From: an uncultured Pseudomonas sp.
GTDB lineage: Bacteria > Pseudomonadota > Gammaproteobacteria > Pseudomonadales > Pseudomonadaceae
Direction of reading: 5' to 3'
NCBI RefSeq assembly: GCF_946885955.1
Contig: NZ_CAMPHI010000001.1
Location: forward strand, 204,973 to 268,972
DNA: 64,000 nucleotides
This document shows positions 59,962 through 64,000 of the stretch, piece after piece. The translations under genes were made by a program, and so were the position numbers. Numbering within the stretch: the first letter of the stretch is position 1; each line of letters starts with the position of its first letter. Under the pieces are notes generated by a model. It saw only the letters and a program-made list of their open reading frames with translations. It had not been told where the DNA came from and searched no databases.

Positions 59962-60693
59962 ATGAGACGCCTGGTTATCGCGCTGCTGATTTCCGCGGTT
60001 TGCCGCCAGGCCTACGCCGAAACCGACTATCTGGTGGGCGTGGAAGCGCTGAACTACTACCCGCATTACAGCAACGAAGGCGACGCGTTCAGCGGCTTCG
60101 CCCGCGATGTGCTGGACGCGTTCGCGCGCAGCAAGGGTTACCGTTTCGAATACCAGGCGCTGCCCGTCGCCCGCCTCTACCGCAACTTCTTCGGGGAAAA
60201 ACTGGACTTCAAATACCCGGACAACCCCAGTTGGCAAACGGCCGCTCGCCTGGGCAAAGCCATCCGCTATTCGGCTCCGGTGGCGAGCTATACCGACGGC
60301 GTACTGGTGCTCCCGGCGCACCTCGGCCAAGGCCTCGAACGCCTGACCAGCCTGGGCACCGTGCGCGGGTTCACCCCCTGGAAGTATCTCGACGCGATAC
60401 GTCAGGGCACGCTGATTGTGCGCGAAGTCACCAGCCTCCAGCAGTCGCTGCTGCAGGGCATAGCCGGCCGGGTGGATGGTGTGTACATGAACGTCGACGT
60501 GGGCCGCTACCAGTTGGCGCAGGTCCTGCACAAACCCGACGCCCTGGTGTTCGACGAAACGCTGCCGCACGTCCAGGGCTTTTATCGCTTGTCGAGCATC
60601 CGTCACCCCGCGGTGGTCGAGGAGTTCGACACCTTCCTGCATAGCAACGCGGCCGAAGTCGGCGCCCTGAAGCGCCGCTACGGCATCCGCTGA
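59962..60693 (+). CDS. Periplasmic solute-binding-like protein (SBP family 3 type)
   Basis: 243-residue secreted protein. Signal peptide MRRLVIALLISAVCRQAYA, then ETDYLVGVEALNYYPHYSNE and FARDVLDAFARSKGYRFEYQ, the opening of family-3 extracellular binding domains. YSAPVASYTDGVLVLPAH follows. No transporter genes adjoin. Such orphan PBPs can be sensors; no ligand is evident. Confidence 0.8.
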   Translation: MRRLVIALLISAVCRQAYAETDYLVGVEALNYYPHYSNEGDAFSGFARDVLDAFARSKGYRFEYQALPVARLYRNFFGEKLDFKYPDNPSWQTAARLGKAIRYSAPVASYTDGVLVLPAHLGQGLERLTSLGTVRGFTPWKYLDAIRQGTLIVREVTSLQQSLLQGIAGRVDGVYMNVDVGRYQLAQVLHKPDALVFDETLPHVQGFYRLSSIRHPAVVEEFDTFLHSNAAEVGALKRRYGIR

Positions 60694-60713
60694 TCGGCCG
60701 CGCTGACGCCGCG

Positions 60714-63578
60714 TTACTCCGCAGCCTCGAGCTGCTGCGCGAGGCTCTGCCAATCGCCGTGATGGGGGCTGCCGGCGTCATCCCAGCGGGCGTGGGCACG
60801 GATGATCTGCCCGGCCTCCTTGGGGTCGGTCGCCACCGCAAGCACCTCTTCCGGCGCCCGTTCGCCCATGCCGTCCAGCACCCGGCGCTTGCCGCCACCG
60901 CTCTTGCTCTTGATGGTCTCAGGCGGCTCGCTGAAAAACAGGTCGGCATGCGCACTCGACCAGCGCGGCGCGCCAAGGATATTCGGCCGCTCCTCGGCGA
61001 CATTGCCGTACACCGCGGTCCACTGCACCAGCGGGCTGGCGCCGGCGACGTTGTAGACATAATGCAAGCCGACGCCGGACAGGCTCGGAGCGAACGTCTC
61101 GATCAGCTCGCCGCTCGCGGTACGGGCACTGACCTGGCTGTCGTCCTTCAGCTCGACATCGACCTGGGTGGCGGAAAACGCGGCAAGCCGCACCGTGCGG
61201 TCGGCGATCTGCGCAACCACCGGGGTGCCCAGACCGTTGTACACCGAGACGCTGGTTTCCAAACCGGCCAGGCTGCCGAAACCGAGCACCACGCCGACTA
61301 TCGCCCCCGCGACGAGCAGACGGGCAAAGGTGGCGAACAGGCCGTCGGCGATCTGGAAGCGGTCCCACCAGTCGAGCTTATTCTGGCGTTTACGTTCGGC
61401 GCCGGCCAACAACACGCCATACTGCAAGGGGATCTGCGAGGGTGTCGGCGCCGCGGGCGCCGCTTGTTGTTCGCGCAATTGCCGCGCGAGCTCGGCCTCG
61501 GTGTGCAGCAGCTGCTCCAGGGTCGCCGAGCACAGATCCGCAAGCTGCCCGGCCAAGCTGTTGACCCAACCGTCGATGACCCGCATCCAGTCGTTGATAT
61601 TGTCATTGCTCGCCAGAGGCAAGCTGAACGTCTCCACGGATTCGGCCCAGGACTGCACGCCAAGCCGTGCGGCCAGCTCGGCATCGAGCAGCAGCTCGGC
61701 CTTGTGCCCGTGAATCACGCCCAGTACCCGGTGCAGCTCATTGGCAGTTTTCAGCAGACGCTTGAGTTCGCGCGCACTGACCTTGCCGTCGGCGGTGACC
61801 ACGGCGGTGACGTTGCTCAACAGGCCCTGGGCATCGCGCAGGTCGGCAAGGCTGTGTTCGGCATAGTGCAGCACATCGATCAGGCCGATCAGGTAGTCGC
61901 TCCAGCCGTTGCCCAGGTTGGCGGCCACGGCCAGATGCACCGCGCGGCACTGCCGGTCGTGGGCGAAGATACGCGCGCGTACGCTTTCGATTTCCTCGCC
62001 GACCTGCTCGACCACACGCGCCAGGTCAGCCCGCGCCAGGGCTTTGCCGCGGAACATGATGCTGCTGCCGGAGGCTTTGTAGACCTTGTCGCGCAACGCC
62101 TCGAGCAGGGCCTTTTCTTCCTCCAGGGTGCGCCACTGACTGAGGTCCTGCGCCAGCGATGCGGGGTACAGCGCAGCCAGCGCACTGGCCGGGTCTGCGA
62201 TCGCGGCGTCGACCCGGTAGAGCTCGGCGGGTTGCGCCGCATGGCGGGCCAGCGCGCGGCCAAGATAGGTGCCTTGATACTGCGCCGCATATTGCAGCAT
62301 GGCGTAACGCGCCTCGAGCGCCTGCTGGGTCTGCTCCTGCGTCACCTGCTGCAGCTCGGCGTCGCTGAACAGCGAGCGGGTCAATTGCTGGCGGACGTCG
62401 CTGGGGTCCTCGAACAGCAGCCAGGCGCTGCGCGCATCGTGCGGGGCGGCCAGGTAGGTCCGCTTGGCATTCTCTTCACGGTCGGCGTTGGCCGGGTGGG
62501 TCGACCACATTTGCGGCGGCTGGGCGAAGCTGGAAGCGAACACCCGGCGCTGGTCCGGCGCGACCGTTTCGTCGGCGGGTACCTGGCCATAGGCCGGGTC
62601 GTTGAGAATCTGCGCCATGCGCTCGATGATGCGGGTCTGCACGTCGAACAGGTCATCGACCGCGCGGCCCTGATGGTATTCGCCGTTGGCGAATGACAGG
62701 GTGCGATCCCACGCCTCATCGGCCGACTGCAGCTTGTGCAGGGCATGCACCAGCTCATCACTGCCGGTCAGCGCAACGGCCACCAGATCCGCCTGAAACT
62801 CCATCTGCCGCGACAGCGCACGCTGCGCCAGCACCACCAGGCGAAACACCGTATCGAGCAGCGAGCGGATCGACCAGACGATCAGCGACAGCAACCAGCC
62901 GATCCAGGCGATCCGCAGGTCGATGCGCGAGATCAGGCCGAGGAGCTTATCCAGGGCATCGCGTTTGGCGACGACGTGGGCGGCGATCTGCTGGGCGATA
63001 TACACCCAACTGCCGATGGCCATGGAGCGCTGGGCGAAATGACCGAACTCATGGGCCAGCACGGCCTTGAGTTCACTCAGGGTCAGCACGTTGACCAGCG
63101 ACAGGCCGATCTCCAGGTTCTTGCGCGAGGGAAACAGCAGGTTGAAGATCGACAGGTCGTAGAACACCGCCGCGTTCACCCGTGCCGACAGATACACCCG
63201 ATGCGGGCGCGGCGCCCCCGCCTCGTCCGCCAACTGATAGAGAAAGGCGAAGAGCTTAGGGTGGTCCTCGGCGAGCACCTGCACATGATCGGGCGCGCCA
63301 CCGCGGTTGACGAAAAACAGCGCCTTGAGCAGGAACACACAGAGAAAGGCCGCACAGCCGCCGACCAGGACGTAGCCGAACGAGCCATCGCCCCCGGCCA
63401 TCCCGGTGTTGATGAGCCGCCAGGCCGTCCAGCCGAACCAACCGACCAGGGCGAAATACAGCATCACGAACAAGCCCAGGCTGGCGACTGCAAGCCAGGC
63501 CTGGTTTTTATAGGCTTTTGTGGGGCGAGTCAGTGTGGCGGGCACACTGACCGGGCCGGCGGGGTATAGATCGTCCAT
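60714..63578 (-). CDS. Very large M48-family zinc metalloprotease
   Basis: 954-residue membrane protease. Two helices near the N-terminus (about 28-55 and 68-92), then the zinc motif HEFGHFAQRS (His176, Glu177, His180) and the distal Glu in QMEFQADLVAVALTG. Further helices lie at about 215-245 (IGWLLSLIVWSIRSLLDTV). The rest, beyond about residue 400, is a long helical region, one more hydrophobic segment near 755-780 and a C-terminal soluble domain. Ordinary HtpX or Ste24 proteases are 280-450 residues, so this is more than twice the usual size. Start 63578 is preferred over 63584 because GAGG is 8 bases upstream. Confidence 0.85.
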   Translation of the reverse strand: MDDLYPAGPVSVPATLTRPTKAYKNQAWLAVASLGLFVMLYFALVGWFGWTAWRLINTGMAGGDGSFGYVLVGGCAAFLCVFLLKALFFVNRGGAPDHVQVLAEDHPKLFAFLYQLADEAGAPRPHRVYLSARVNAAVFYDLSIFNLLFPSRKNLEIGLSLVNVLTLSELKAVLAHEFGHFAQRSMAIGSWVYIAQQIAAHVVAKRDALDKLLGLISRIDLRIAWIGWLLSLIVWSIRSLLDTVFRLVVLAQRALSRQMEFQADLVAVALTGSDELVHALHKLQSADEAWDRTLSFANGEYHQGRAVDDLFDVQTRIIERMAQILNDPAYGQVPADETVAPDQRRVFASSFAQPPQMWSTHPANADREENAKRTYLAAPHDARSAWLLFEDPSDVRQQLTRSLFSDAELQQVTQEQTQQALEARYAMLQYAAQYQGTYLGRALARHAAQPAELYRVDAAIADPASALAALYPASLAQDLSQWRTLEEEKALLEALRDKVYKASGSSIMFRGKALARADLARVVEQVGEEIESVRARIFAHDRQCRAVHLAVAANLGNGWSDYLIGLIDVLHYAEHSLADLRDAQGLLSNVTAVVTADGKVSARELKRLLKTANELHRVLGVIHGHKAELLLDAELAARLGVQSWAESVETFSLPLASNDNINDWMRVIDGWVNSLAGQLADLCSATLEQLLHTEAELARQLREQQAAPAAPTPSQIPLQYGVLLAGAERKRQNKLDWWDRFQIADGLFATFARLLVAGAIVGVVLGFGSLAGLETSVSVYNGLGTPVVAQIADRTVRLAAFSATQVDVELKDDSQVSARTASGELIETFAPSLSGVGLHYVYNVAGASPLVQWTAVYGNVAEERPNILGAPRWSSAHADLFFSEPPETIKSKSGGGKRRVLDGMGERAPEEVLAVATDPKEAGQIIRAHARWDDAGSPHHGDWQSLAQQLEAAE

Positions 63579-63875
63579 TACCATGTCCTCGTCGTGGAGC
63601 GTTGTTGGCTTTTTTTCTTTTTGCGCCGGGCGAGCGATCCTGCACGCGCATTTGTTTCAGAAAGTGTCGAGCACTCGCCGTTTTTGGTCTAGCGAATTTT
63701 TCATTGTTTGAAACGACCGCACAATTTCCGCTGGGGAAAATCGCATACTGACGCAAAGGAGCACTGCCCCAACCAACGCGCAAGTGCCGCCGGCCGCACA
63801 GCCCGGCGAAGGGATACGCCAATTGCAGCGAGCAGGCTGCGAATGCCCCACATCGCTTCCACGGAGCAACCGATC
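63579..63875. other. Divergent intergenic region before the last gene
   Basis: About 297 bases between the M48 gene and a rightward secreted-protein gene. A run of A/T (63609-63625, TTGGCTTTTTTTCTTTTTGC) lies just upstream of the M48 start. No operator or small gene was recognised. Confidence 0.4.
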
Positions 63876-64000
63876 ATGGTTAACAAGACTCTTCGCGTAC
63901 TGGCACTCTCGACCTGCGCACTGCTGCTCTCGGCGGTGGTTGCACCGGATGCCAACCTGTTGATCGACTCGGCCTATGCCAGAGGCAATGGAGGCGGCGG
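63876..64000 (+). CDS. Secreted Gly-rich protein, 5' end only
   Basis: First 41 codons of a gene that continues beyond the window. MVNKTLRVLALSTCALLLSA is a signal-peptide hydrophobic core; the readable mature part is DANLLIDSAYARGNGGG. GGAG lies 9 bases before the ATG. The opening of a Gly-rich stretch suggests an extracellular or envelope protein, but the fragment is too short to classify. Confidence 0.65.
   Translation, partial: MVNKTLRVLALSTCALLLSAVVAPDANLLIDSAYARGNGGG

Overview
The window is 64 kb of high-GC DNA from a Pseudomonas-type gammaproteobacterium (Pseudomonas or a close relative such as Stutzerimonas). The inference rests on gene content: cioAB with a DUF2474 partner and an ANR box, E. 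coli-type ferredoxin-NADP reductase, radA, paired YdcH proteins, rlmG, trmA, cmoM, a bacterial RIO kinase, and many chemoreceptors and c-di-GMP proteins. Short intergenic palindromes of the GTAGCCCGGATGC and TAGGGTGGAC type recur throughout. I saw no rRNA, tRNA, CRISPR array, insertion sequence or phage module, so this is ordinary chromosome with a few accessory insertions.

Layout. 1-6.4 kb: the 5' part of cstA (pyruvate/peptide uptake family), then a remnant of a chemoreceptor gene, a full chemoreceptor, and a NarL-type kinase/regulator pair. Chemoreceptor and kinase carry related single-Cache sensor domains. A PilZ protein follows. 6.6-9.2 kb: radA, two ydcH-like genes and mscL. 9.6-15.5 kb: a compact signalling operon (REC-DUF3369-GGDEF-EAL regulator, LivK-like lipoprotein, dCache-PAS sensor kinase). 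15.5-18.9 kb: fpr, an orphan TRAP-type binding protein and rlmG. 18.9-21.0 kb: a lower-GC insertion with two unrecognised genes. 21.1-28.6 kb: cioAB-DUF2474 under an ANR box, an MFS exporter gene broken by an in-frame TGA, a DJ-1/YajL protein, an NCS2 purine permease and trmA. 28.9-32.1 kb: an autotransporter.

32.4-38.8 kb holds the most unusual locus. An HxlR regulator with a strong promoter and overlapping inverted repeat is followed, on the same strand, by an AurF-type diiron oxygenase, a crotonase-fold protein lacking one catalytic Glu, a hotdog thioesterase, a long-chain acyl-CoA synthetase and an FAD protein resembling polyunsaturated fatty acid isomerase. Together these look like a regulated, undescribed pathway that activates, desaturates or isomerises, oxidises and releases a fatty-acyl substrate.

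38.9-50.7 kb is mostly housekeeping and small envelope genes: DUF4345, DUF411, YpfJ-like peptidase, RIO kinase, DUF2218, ada, MazG-like, cmoM, two DUF4136 lipoproteins, a GNAT, a LysR/metallo-beta-lactamase-fold divergent pair, a DMT-type protein and an SdiA-regulated-type protein. 50.8-54.6 kb: SulP transporter with a universal stress protein, and a diguanylate cyclase. 54.9-64 kb: a dCache chemoreceptor, a CsgG/DUF4810/DUF799 lipoprotein trio, a duplicated OB-fold protein, a periplasmic binding protein, a very large M48 peptidase and the start of a secreted Gly-rich protein.

All assignments come from reading the sequence and from remembered family motifs; no database search was run.
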